Shown in pieces: positions 1 to 7,065 of a stretch of 21,046 nucleotides of DNA (the stretch's first letter is position 1; every line of letters begins with the position of its first letter). The position numbers were made by a program, and so were the translations under genes. Source of the DNA: JAXHTH01 sp034211115 (GTDB lineage: Bacteria; Planctomycetota; Phycisphaerae; Phycisphaerales; SM1A02). Location: contig JAXHTH010000242.1 of NCBI GenBank assembly GCA_034211115.1, positions 1 through 21,046 of the forward strand, written 5' to 3'. The notes under the pieces were generated by a model, which saw only the letters and a program-made list of their open reading frames with translations, searched no databases and was not told the DNA's origin.

Positions 1-55
1 CAGGCCAACTGAGCCGCGTACGGCTCCGCGGCTGACCTCGCGCGGCCAGGCTCGA

Positions 56-670
56 TCACGCCGCGGCGGCCGCGGCGAAACGCGTCAGATCATCGTCCCC
101 GCGCCGACCCCCGGAACCGCGACCCCCGGAACCGCGGCCCCCGGAAACGGAAGCGGGGGCGAGGTCGGCGAGCGGGACCGCCTGCCTGAACGCGTCGTGA
201 CGGCCAAGCTGCCAGAGGACGACCTCGATATCCACGCGATCAGGAGGCTGCCGGCCCGGTCGCTTCAGCGCCTCGGCGATGGCGGCGATCCCGCGCGCGA
301 TCGCCCCGTCCAGGCCGCGATCCGGCCCCGCCCCGGCCGCGATGCGCTGCTCGCGCCAGGCGAGGAGGCCGGCGACGGCGACCGCGGTCGCGGCCGGCGA
401 CGGCGAGCACCCGGCTGTGAACAGCCCATCCTCGCGCTGGAGCCGGCGCAGGCGCTGCGCCAGCCTCGCGGCCAGGGTCGACGGGCCGTAGGTGATCTCG
501 CAGAGGCGCTGAAGGGCCAGCCCGAGGCCCGCGACGGCTGCCGTCCCCTCCTCGGACAGCCGCCGGCGGGCGGGCAGGCTTCGGCATCGCCCGTTGGCGA
601 GGATCCGATCGACCAGCCGGCCCCAGGCACCGGTCTGGATCATTCGCTGAATCTGGATGCGGCTGATCAT
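56..670 (-). CDS. Hypothetical protein, alpha-helical, 204 aa
   Basis: I do not recognise this family. The frame is strongly G/C-biased at third positions, which supports real coding. The start at 670 is preceded by GGGAGG six bases upstream; an upstream in-frame ATG at 694 lacks such a site. The protein starts MISRIQIQRM and looks mainly helical. A central stretch around residues 75-105 (LRRLQREDGLF, then SPAATAVAVAGLLAWRE) resembles one helical repeat of the prenyltransferase/squalene-cyclase alpha-alpha toroid fold, but only one such unit is visible, so this is a weak resemblance. The C-terminus is low complexity, with GRGSGG repeats and a poly-Ala end. No signal peptide or membrane segment is evident. 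It diverges from the gene at 890 and has its own promoter at 708-736. Confidence 0.6.
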   Translation of the reverse strand: MISRIQIQRMIQTGAWGRLVDRILANGRCRSLPARRRLSEEGTAAVAGLGLALQRLCEITYGPSTLAARLAQRLRRLQREDGLFTAGCSPSPAATAVAVAGLLAWREQRIAAGAGPDRGLDGAIARGIAAIAEALKRPGRQPPDRVDIEVVLWQLGRHDAFRQAVPLADLAPASVSGGRGSGGRGSGGRRGDDDLTRFAAAAAA

Positions 671-707
671 CACGCGCCTCCCGTGACGGTTCACATCTGT
701 TCGGGTG

Positions 708-736
708 ATGATACCCTATAAACGACCGTACTGCAA
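708..736 (-). promoter_or_regulatory. Sigma-70-type promoter for the 56-670 gene
   Basis: On the minus strand TTGCAG (736-731) and TATCAT (713-708) are separated by exactly 17 bases. The -10 box matches the consensus at five of six positions and the -35 at its first three. Transcription would start near 701, giving a leader of about 30 nt that contains the GGGAGG ribosome site. Confidence 0.5.
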
Positions 737-889
737 GCCCATGTTCGGTAAATTTTCAGTATTCCCGTCGCGAGGCCGGAGAAAGACCCGACCGGGGCTG
801 CAATGGCGTGTTACGGTTTCCAAACAAGGGAGTGGCCGCGCGGCGTGAAGCCCGCGGAGAAGCGGAAGGTTCAGCAGAAGGGGTCTGAA

Positions 890-1732
890 ATGAGCCAGCA
901 GCAACCGTATATGCAGCCGCAGGTTATGGTCATGCCCGTCCCGCAGACGAACGGGCTTGGCGTCTTCGGCTTCTTCGTCGCCCTCATCGGGCTGTTCATC
1001 CCCACGGGCATTGTCTCCCTGCTGGGGCTGGTGCTGAGCCTGGCCGCGATCGGCCGGGCCCCGCGCGGCTTCGCGACGATGGGCGTGGTGCTCGGGCTGC
1101 TGGGGACGGTCTTCTGGCTGGTGATCATGCTCTTCGCCGTCGCCTTGGGGCTGGTCGGTCTGGTCATCGCCGGGATCGGCGTCGGCGTCTGCTTCATGCT
1201 TGTCAATCCCGAGGTGGTCGAGACGACGACCGACATGATCAACGTCGCCATCGCGGCCGAGGATTACAAGAAGCATCACAACGGCCTGCCTGAGTCGATC
1301 GACGAGCTGGATCTCAGCGTCGCCGTGCTGACCGACCCGTGGGGCGGCCGATACAAGTTCGTCCTTGCTGATGTCGAGCACGGCTTCGATGTCATCAGCG
1401 GCGGTCCGGACGGCGAATTCAAGACTGATGACGACGTCACCCTGACCGGGCTCGATCGCTTCTGGGAAAAAGCCATCGAGGACTTCGGCGAGAAGATGGA
1501 GGAGTTCGGCCCGAAGATGGAGGCCATGCAGGGCCGGCCGTACGAGATCGGCTGCAAGGCCTCCTGCGATGACGGGGCTGAAGGCATCGACGACCATCCC
1601 CTCGATTACGAGTCGGAGGCGATGCGCGAGCTCGCCGAGGAGCTCGAGGACATCATCGAGATCGAGGTCGAGGTCGAAGAGACGCCCGACGAGCCTGCCC
1701 CACCCCCCGCGGCCGAGGAAGACGACGCGTAA
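890..1732 (+). CDS. Membrane protein with DUF4190-like N-terminus and GspG-like C-terminal domain, 280 aa
   Basis: The start at 890 (MSQQQPYMQP) is chosen because AGAAGGGG lies just upstream; an in-frame ATG at 803 would add 29 residues without such a site. After a Gln/Pro/Met-rich cytosolic tail come hydrophobic segments at about residues 24-52, 62-84 and 86-104. The first two carry the LGLVLSLAAIGRAPRG and MGVVLGLLG pattern of DUF4190-type proteins. Residues about 110-185 resemble the C-terminal globular part of type II secretion major pseudopilins: a helix (INVAIAAEDYKKHHNGLPES), then DPWGGRYKF, then ISGGPDGEFKTDDDV, whose Asp-rich loop matches the Ca-binding region of GspG. The last 70 residues are acidic (EIEVEVEETPDE). 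No prepilin peptidase motif precedes the globular part, so it is probably not an assembled pilin. The function is unknown. It is a single-gene unit. Confidence 0.8.
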   Translation: MSQQQPYMQPQVMVMPVPQTNGLGVFGFFVALIGLFIPTGIVSLLGLVLSLAAIGRAPRGFATMGVVLGLLGTVFWLVIMLFAVALGLVGLVIAGIGVGVCFMLVNPEVVETTTDMINVAIAAEDYKKHHNGLPESIDELDLSVAVLTDPWGGRYKFVLADVEHGFDVISGGPDGEFKTDDDVTLTGLDRFWEKAIEDFGEKMEEFGPKMEAMQGRPYEIGCKASCDDGAEGIDDHPLDYESEAMRELAEELEDIIEIEVEVEETPDEPAPPPAAEEDDA

Positions 1733-2127
1733 CCTCCGGCCTGCAGCCACCCGTTTTCCGCTCAGAAACGCGCTTGCCCCTGCCCCGGTGATCGACCCCT
1801 TCGCCGGTGTGCGGAGCGCGAGCGCGTGGCCTGGAGCGAGCCCGCGTCTGCATCCGATCCGTATGCGAAGGACCGTAGCCCCTCAAAGGCGGGGCGGGCC
1901 GAATTTGCCCGCCGCCTGAGGCCCGGGAGACGCGGGCGACCTGATCCGCCAATCTGGCAGGCCCGCGGCCGGCGGCGGGCCGATGAGGCGCGTCCACCGG
2001 CCCTGGCGCGGCCGCCGGGGCGGTTTCCATCTGGCATCGACCTTGCCTCTCTTTCCAACAGCGCCCCGGCCCCTCCGGCCGAGCGCCTGTGTCAGCCGTC
2101 ATTCCCCCTCAGCCAGAGGAGGCAGCC
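1733..2127. other. 395-bp intergenic region upstream of dnaK
   Basis: No open frame here has a ribosome site or a recognisable product. The region is GC-rich and holds a candidate sigma-54 promoter at 2032-2046. I saw no CIRCE operator (TTAGCACTC-N9-GAGTGCTAA) or comparable heat-shock repeat. No clear terminator for the preceding gene was found. Confidence 0.5.
2032..2046 (+). promoter_or_regulatory. Candidate sigma-54 (-24/-12) promoter upstream of dnaK
   Basis: TGGCA (2032-2036) is followed after exactly six bases by TTGC (2043-2046), matching the RpoN consensus TGGCAC-N5-TTGC with the invariant GG and GC in place. The predicted start near 2058 would give a leader of about 70 nt before dnaK. 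No activator site was identified. Confidence 0.35.
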
Positions 2128-4071
2128 ATGTCCAAGATCATCGGCATCGACCTGGGCACCACTAACTCCTGCGTCGCCGTCATGGAGGGCGGCCAGCCCA
2201 AGGTGCTCATCAACGCCACCGGCAACCGCACCACGCCGTCCGTCGTCGCCTTCACCGACAAGGGCGAGCGGCTGGTGGGCCAGCCCGCCCGGCACCAGCA
2301 GGTGACCAACCCCAAGCACACCGTCTTCTCGATCAAGCGCTTCATGGGCCGTCGCCACAGCGAGGTCCAGAGCGAGGAGAAGCTCGTGCCGTATCCCATC
2401 GAGGGCGGCCCGGACGAGTTCGTCAAGGTCAAGGCCCGCGACAAGGACTACACCCCCCAGGAAATCTCCGCCATGATCCTCCAGGATCTGAAGAAGACGG
2501 CGGAGGATTACCTCGGCGAGCCCGTCGAGCGCGCCGTCATCACCGTCCCCGCCTACTTCAACGACTCCCAGCGGCAGGCGACGAAGGATGCGGGCGAGAT
2601 CGCCGGCCTCACCGTCGAGCGCATCATCAACGAGCCCACCGCCGCCGCCCTCGCCTACGGTTTGGAGAAGAAGGCCAACGCCCGCATCGCGGTCTTCGAC
2701 CTCGGCGGCGGGACGTTCGACATCTCGATCCTCGACGTCGGCGACGGCGTGTTCGAGGTCCTTTCCTCCAACGGCGACGGCCATCTGGGCGGCGATGACT
2801 TCGATCAGCGCATCATCGACCACGTCGCCGAGGAGTTCCGCAAGAAGGAAGGCATCGACATCCGCAACGACGCCATGGCCCTCCAGCGCCTCAAGGAAGC
2901 CGCGGAGAAGGCCAAGTGCGAGCTCTCCACCCAGATGGAGTCCGCGATCAACCTGCCCTTCATCACGGCCGACCAGTCCGGCCCCAAGCACCTCCAGGAG
3001 ACGCTCACCCGCGCGAAGTTCGAGTCCCTGTGCAGCGATCTCTTCGACCGCCTCCGCGGGCCGTGCAAGATGGCCCTGTCCGATGCGAAGATCGACGCGA
3101 GCAAGATCGAGGACGTGATCATGGTGGGCGGGGCGACCCGCATCCCCAAGGTGCAGGAAATCGCCCGCGAGATCTTCCAGACCACCGAGCTGGACAAGTC
3201 CATCAACCCCGATGAGGTCGTCGCGATCGGCGCGGCCATCCAGGGCGGGGTCCTCCAGGGCGATGTCAAGGATGTCCTGCTGCTCGACGTGACCCCGCTT
3301 TCGCTGGGCGTCGAGACGCTGGGCGGCGTGATGACCCGGCTCATCGACAAGAACACCACCATTCCCACCAGCCGCAAGGAGATCTTCTCCACCGCGGCCG
3401 ACAGCCAGACCTCGGTGACCATCCACGTGCTGCAGGGCGAGCGCGAGTTCGCCCGCGACAACCGCACGCTGGGTCGGTTCGATCTCACGGGCATCCCGCC
3501 CGCCCCGCGGGGCATGCCGCAGATCGAGGTCGAGTTCGCCATCGACGCCAACGGCATCCTCCAGGTCACCGCGACCGACAAGGCCTCCGGCAAGAGCGCC
3601 GACATCAAGATCACCAACAGCGGCGGCCTCGACAAGGACGAGATCGATCGCATGAAGACCGAGGCGGACGCGCACGCGGCCGAGGACAAGGCCCGCCGCG
3701 AGGTCGTCGACCTCAAGAACCAGAGCGAGCAGCTCATCTACGCCACGAAGAAGTCGCTGGAGGAATACGGCGACAAGGTCTCCGCCGAGACGCGGAGCAA
3801 CGTCGAGTCGGCCGTCTCCAACCTCGAAGAGAAGATCAAGGGCGACGACAAGTCCGCGATCGAGGCGGCGCTGAAGCAGGTCAACGACGCGTCGATGGAG
3901 CTGGGCAAGGTGATGTACGAAGCCACCGCGTCCCAGCAGGCCCCCGGAAGCGGGGCCCCCGGCGGCGCGGCCCCCGGCGGCGCCGAAGGCGCTGACGGTG
4001 ATGCTTCCGGGGGCGGCGGCGAGGATGTCATCGACGCCGAGTACGAAGTCAAGGACGACGACAACAAGTAA
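2128..4071 (+). CDS. dnaK: Chaperone protein DnaK (Hsp70), 647 aa
   Basis: Cytosolic ATP-dependent Hsp70 chaperone that binds exposed hydrophobic peptides and cycles with DnaJ and GrpE. The start at 2128 gives the canonical MSKIIGIDLGTTNSC and has AGAGGAGG seven bases upstream; an earlier in-frame ATG at 2089 is not needed. Visible signatures include the phosphate-1 loop DLGTTNSC, the Hsp70 signature FDLGGGTFDISILDV near residue 190, and IMVGGATRIPKVQ near 330. The substrate-binding domain follows (VTPLSLGVETLGG, about 390 onward), then a helical lid. A Gly/Ala/Pro-rich linker leads to the typical acidic tail EDVIDAEYEVKDDDNK. Length is normal for the family. Neither grpE nor dnaJ is adjacent, so it appears to be transcribed alone, between a candidate sigma-54 promoter and an intrinsic terminator. 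Confidence 0.98.
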   Translation: MSKIIGIDLGTTNSCVAVMEGGQPKVLINATGNRTTPSVVAFTDKGERLVGQPARHQQVTNPKHTVFSIKRFMGRRHSEVQSEEKLVPYPIEGGPDEFVKVKARDKDYTPQEISAMILQDLKKTAEDYLGEPVERAVITVPAYFNDSQRQATKDAGEIAGLTVERIINEPTAAALAYGLEKKANARIAVFDLGGGTFDISILDVGDGVFEVLSSNGDGHLGGDDFDQRIIDHVAEEFRKKEGIDIRNDAMALQRLKEAAEKAKCELSTQMESAINLPFITADQSGPKHLQETLTRAKFESLCSDLFDRLRGPCKMALSDAKIDASKIEDVIMVGGATRIPKVQEIAREIFQTTELDKSINPDEVVAIGAAIQGGVLQGDVKDVLLLDVTPLSLGVETLGGVMTRLIDKNTTIPTSRKEIFSTAADSQTSVTIHVLQGEREFARDNRTLGRFDLTGIPPAPRGMPQIEVEFAIDANGILQVTATDKASGKSADIKITNSGGLDKDEIDRMKTEADAHAAEDKARREVVDLKNQSEQLIYATKKSLEEYGDKVSAETRSNVESAVSNLEEKIKGDDKSAIEAALKQVNDASMELGKVMYEATASQQAPGSGAPGGAAPGGAEGADGDASGGGGEDVIDAEYEVKDDDNK

Positions 4072-4117
4072 ACACCCCGAATCAGGCCTCCCTCCGTTCC
4101 AGTTTCCTTCTCCTCCG

Positions 4118-4157
4118 CGAAGCCCACGGCTGTTACACGCTGCGGGCTTCGTTGTTT
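4118..4157 (+). terminator. Intrinsic terminator after dnaK
   Basis: CGAAGCCC (4118-4125) pairs with GGGCTTCG (4144-4151). The stem extends past one mismatch by four more pairs (CGGC with GCTG, one a G-U) around an eight-base loop. It is followed by TTGTTT. It lies 46 bases after the dnaK stop. Confidence 0.8.
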
Positions 4158-4204
4158 GGGGGAGGCATCGTGGCACGAACTGTCGAGTGATCCTCACCGG
4201 CTGT

Positions 4205-4239
4205 TGATACAATGGCCCGCTCTGTCAGGAGCGGGCCAT
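4205..4239 (+). promoter_or_regulatory. Extended -10 promoter with adjacent perfect inverted repeat
   Basis: TGATACAAT (4205-4213) is an extended -10 element (TGn plus TACAAT, five of six matches). Overlapping its end is a perfect 11-bp inverted repeat, ATGGCCCGCTC (4212-4222) and GAGCGGGCCAT (4229-4239), around TGTCAG. The repeat would cover the transcription start, the position of a repressor operator, or would form a 5' hairpin in the mRNA. The promoter places the ATG at 4212 upstream of the RNA start and so favours translation from 4281. Confidence 0.45.
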
Positions 4240-4280
4240 CGGACCCGCCGACAAACCGTGTCCGAGTTGGGGCCGGGAAG

Positions 4281-5627
4281 ATGACCAACGACCGTCACGA
4301 TGAGCCACTCAGTCCGGAAGAGGCCGTCGCGCTCCTGAAGAAGAGCGTTGCGGAATGGAATGGCTATCGGAAAAAGCACCCCGGCTGGCGACCCGCGTTG
4401 TATCCGAACGGATCTTCGGCGGAGCTCGCCGAGGCGGATCTCAGGCAGGCTGATCTCCGCGGAGCCCGGCTTCGCGGAGCCGATCTTCAGAGAGCGCACT
4501 TGCAAGATGCGGACCTGAACGAGGCGTATCTCGCTCTCGCCAACCTCGCCGGCGCGGATCTGACGGGAGCGAAACTCCCCGAGGCGGATCTCAGTGAAGC
4601 AGATCTCGATTCCGCGAACCTGACGAAGGCGAGGGTGCCTTCGGCCAAGATGAGTCGCGCGAGGCTCGTCCGAGCCTGTCTGCGCGAGGCCGACCTCAGG
4701 GACGCGGATCTCTGCGGGGCCGATCTTACGCAAGCGGATCTTCGCGGGGTGGACCTCCGAGGGGCCGCACTCTCGGCCGCCACCCTCGCCGACGCCGACC
4801 TGAGCGGAGCGCGCCTCGCCCACGCCAACTTCTCGGGGGCCGATCTCACCGCAGCCAATCTCAGCCGGTCGTTCCTGCGCGGCGTCTTGATGTGGAAAAC
4901 GATGCTTGCCGGCGTCGACTTCAGTAATGCGGTGCTCGATGACCTCACCTTCTCTGGTGTCGATCTCTCCGGCACGAAGGGTCTCGAGACGGTCCGCCAC
5001 GCAGGTCCGAGCAATCTGTGCCTCGATACGCTCTGGAAATCACGGAAGAGGATTCCCCTGAAGTTCCTGATCGGAACCGGCGTGCCGGCCAGAATCGCTC
5101 AACCGCTTCTGTCGTTGGTTGAAGGGATGAAGCCTTCGGAGCTTCTTTCATGCGCTATCATCCACGCTCGAGATGCCGGGCAGTTTGCGACGAAGCTGTG
5201 TGAGACCATGCGAGGGCAGGGCTTGCGTGTCTGGCGTGCGCCGCAGCGCGAGACTCCTGGCTGGTCTGCAGTCACTTCAGTGGCCGAAGGACCCCACGAC
5301 AAGCTCATCCTGGTGCTGTCAGAGCAGGTTATGTCCTCGGGCCGGACAGGTCCGCCCGCTGAGGAGGTGGAGGAGAAGGAGCATGAAAGCGGTTCGCGAT
5401 GCCTTTTCCCAGTCCGGCTCGTCGAGTCCGACGCCGTCGAGAGGTTCATCGAGCAGCCGCCGGTACCCGCAGGTCGCCGCCCGGACGCTACGGAGAATCT
5501 GAAGAAGATCCTGCGGCGCTACGCCCTCTACGACTTCAGCAACTGGCGGGATGAGGCATGCTTCGACGAGACCTGCCGTGACCTGATCCGGGACCTTTGT
5601 GCGGACGGCGGGGTTCCCTTCGACTGA
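4281..5627 (+). CDS. Pentapeptide-repeat protein with C-terminal TIR domain, 448 aa
   Basis: Start at 4281 (MTNDRHDEPLSPEEAVALL): the ATG at 4212 overlaps the predicted promoter. A short helical N-terminus (EEAVALLKKSVAEWNGYRKK) precedes about 37 tandem pentapeptides of the A(D/N)LxxA type at residues 48-231, which fold as a right-handed quadrilateral beta-helix. A linker (GPSNLCLDTLWKSRKRIP, then FLIGTGVP) matches that of known pentapeptide-TIR proteins. Residues about 289-440 form a TIR domain: CAIIHARDAGQFATKL (strand A/helix A), GLRVWRAP, HDKLILVLSE, CLFPVRL and the C-terminal DFSNWRDEACFDETCRDLIRDL. TIR domains act as protein-interaction modules or as NAD-degrading effectors in bacterial immunity. 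Here the usual ISYS is IIHA, and the usual SEWVxxE, which holds the catalytic Glu, is replaced by SSGRTGPPAEE. It may therefore be a catalytically weak or dead TIR. Single-gene unit, no partner gene adjacent. Confidence 0.92.
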   Translation: MTNDRHDEPLSPEEAVALLKKSVAEWNGYRKKHPGWRPALYPNGSSAELAEADLRQADLRGARLRGADLQRAHLQDADLNEAYLALANLAGADLTGAKLPEADLSEADLDSANLTKARVPSAKMSRARLVRACLREADLRDADLCGADLTQADLRGVDLRGAALSAATLADADLSGARLAHANFSGADLTAANLSRSFLRGVLMWKTMLAGVDFSNAVLDDLTFSGVDLSGTKGLETVRHAGPSNLCLDTLWKSRKRIPLKFLIGTGVPARIAQPLLSLVEGMKPSELLSCAIIHARDAGQFATKLCETMRGQGLRVWRAPQRETPGWSAVTSVAEGPHDKLILVLSEQVMSSGRTGPPAEEVEEKEHESGSRCLFPVRLVESDAVERFIEQPPVPAGRRPDATENLKKILRRYALYDFSNWRDEACFDETCRDLIRDLCADGGVPFD

Positions 5628-5790
5628 TCGCGGTCGCGACCCTGCAAGGGGCTGCAATCGCAGCGAGACACGAACACCGCGAGTCCCTCGGCCCCGCGTC
5701 GCCGGGCGCCACGGCCGGCGACCGGGATAAGTCGACTGTGTCGGCGGCGCCTGCAAGCACGACTGGCATCGTTCCCTGCGCATGGTCTTT

Positions 5791-5813
5791 GCGGTGATCG
5801 CATGCCTCACCGC
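5791..5813. repeat. Inverted repeat in the 5628-5879 gap
   Basis: GCGGTGA (5791-5797) and TCACCGC (5807-5813) are perfect 7-bp arms around a nine-base spacer. It lies between the convergent ends of the pentapeptide-TIR gene and the TPR gene. No T-tract follows on either strand, so a terminator role is doubtful. A 10-bp palindrome GGTCGCGACC (5632-5641) sits just after the TIR gene stop. Confidence 0.3.
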
Positions 5814-5845
5814 TGCGCGGATGAAGCATGGCACCGCGGGCACTT

Positions 5846-5885
5846 TGCCGATGTGCCAGTGTGGCAATGTGGCCATGTGCTAATG
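5846..5885. repeat. Five-unit 8-bp degenerate tandem array over the TPR gene stop
   Basis: Five in-phase octamers read TGCCGATG, TGCCAGTG, TGGCAATG, TGGCCATG, TGCTAATG (consensus TGSCMATG). The stop codon of the minus-strand TPR gene (5882-5880) lies inside the last unit. Confidence 0.6.
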
Positions 5886-6989
5886 TTCGCCGCGCAGGCG
5901 GGCGAGCTCGCGCTTCGCGCTGAAGTACTCGTAGAAGTTCTGCACGTTCGTTTCCACGCTGCGCTGGAAGTAGTCGGCGGCGGTCGCGGCGTCGCCCTCG
6001 ATGAGTCGGGCAGAGCCGGCGTAGAAGTACGCCTCGCACATCTGCTCCGGCGCGGGCTGCCAGTTGCCCTGGGCCGCCTCATCCAGCAGCTCCGCCTCGG
6101 ACAGATCACCGAGCAGGAACGCGGCGAGACGCGGCCACCACTGCCCGACCGTCATCTCGCCGGCCGTTTCGAGGTAGCCGCGAAGAACGCGATCGGCCTC
6201 CGCGCGCTCGCCGACGCGGGTGGTGGCGAGCCAGAGGTAAAGATGGGCATAGGCCCGGCCGTCGCCACGGATGCCCACCGCGCGCCGGAGATCGGCCTGC
6301 GCGGTCTCGAACTGATCGAGATGGTAATGCGTCGCGCCGCGCGCGAAGTAGTCGTGCGCCGTCACCCGCCGGCCTCGGATGGCCTGATTGAACGACTCGA
6401 GCGCGCCCTCGTAGTCATCGATGCCCCATTGCGCCCAGCCGAGTTCGTGTGCGATGTCGGCGAGGTGGGCGTTGAGGGGCAGGGCGCGGGCGAGATCGGC
6501 GGCCGCCGCCTCGAAATGACCCATCGCCTTGTGCAGCCGGCCGCGGGCCAGGACCGCGTTGGCGTGGTCGGGGTTGATCTCGAGCACGCGATCGTAATCG
6601 GCAAGGGCGGCATCGTAATCGCCGATCGCCTGCCGGGCGATCGCCCGGGCGTGATGGGCGGCCTCCGCGGGCGCCCCCAGATCGATGGCCTTCGTGTAGT
6701 CGGCGGTCGCCGCCTCGTAGTCGCCGAGGCGGATGTAGGCGTGTCCGCGGCTGAGATACCCGTCCGGCCGGGCGGGACCGGCGTCGATCTGAACGGTCAG
6801 CCGATCGATGGTGTCGAGGGTGGGATTGCCGGTCGGCCCGGCGCCGCGCGGGGGAGGATGCTCGCCGCCCCCCGTCGCGACCGATCCCGGTTCGGTCGGC
6901 CTGAGGAGCAGGAACGCCCCGGCGGCGGCCATGAGCAGCAGGAACACGACGGTCATCAGGATGATGGGAACGGTTTCCCGGCCGGCCAT
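5880..6989 (-). CDS. Membrane-anchored TPR-repeat protein, 369 aa
   Basis: The start at 6989 (MAGRETVPIILM) is chosen because GGGAG lies five bases upstream; a GTG two codons earlier abuts that site. Residues 8-29 form one hydrophobic segment, making this a single-span or signal-anchor protein with the repeats outside the cytoplasm. A Gly/Pro-rich spacer precedes about five tetratricopeptide repeats at residues 70-250. Clear examples are YLSRGHAYIRLGDYEAATADY, split over two helices, and ARQAIGDYDAALADYDRVLE followed by INPDH. The C-terminal part is helical (LEIDGDAATAADYFQRSVE-like repeats). The organisation resembles NlpI-type TPR adaptor proteins, which scaffold envelope complexes, but no specific partner is indicated. 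It diverges from pepC. Confidence 0.85.
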   Translation of the reverse strand: MAGRETVPIILMTVVFLLLMAAAGAFLLLRPTEPGSVATGGGEHPPPRGAGPTGNPTLDTIDRLTVQIDAGPARPDGYLSRGHAYIRLGDYEAATADYTKAIDLGAPAEAAHHARAIARQAIGDYDAALADYDRVLEINPDHANAVLARGRLHKAMGHFEAAAADLARALPLNAHLADIAHELGWAQWGIDDYEGALESFNQAIRGRRVTAHDYFARGATHYHLDQFETAQADLRRAVGIRGDGRAYAHLYLWLATTRVGERAEADRVLRGYLETAGEMTVGQWWPRLAAFLLGDLSEAELLDEAAQGNWQPAPEQMCEAYFYAGSARLIEGDAATAADYFQRSVETNVQNFYEYFSAKRELARLRGEH

Positions 6990-7024
6990 GATCACTCCCG
7001 CCCGGATGAGCGCTTTCCTCGCCT

Positions 7025-7054
7025 ACTATACAGACGTTGGACCGCACACGTGAA
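7025..7054 (-). promoter_or_regulatory. Candidate promoter for the TPR gene
   Basis: On the minus strand TTCACG (7054-7049) and TATAGT (7030-7025) are 18 bases apart. The -10 matches five of six consensus positions. The predicted RNA start near 7018 gives a leader of about 29 nt. No equally good promoter for pepC was found in the 76-bp gap. Confidence 0.35.
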
Positions 7055-7065
7055 AGGACCGATGC

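Noticed and set aside
12..33. Terminator at the left edge (AGCCGCG ... CGCGGCT)
   Set aside because: A 7-bp dyad exists but has no T-tract on either strand. The CAGGCCAACTGA before it might be the end of a plus-strand gene, but four codons cannot support that.
1733..2127. CIRCE or other HrcA-type heat-shock operator before dnaK
   Set aside because: No TTAGCACTC/GAGTGCTAA dyad or close variant was found on reading the gap.
2092..4212. 706-codon open frame on the minus strand opposite dnaK
   Set aside because: It mirrors dnaK codons almost exactly. High-GC coding sequence produces long open antisense frames, and the translation is Leu/Asp/Val/Gly-biased with no recognisable domain. DnaK on the other strand is certain.
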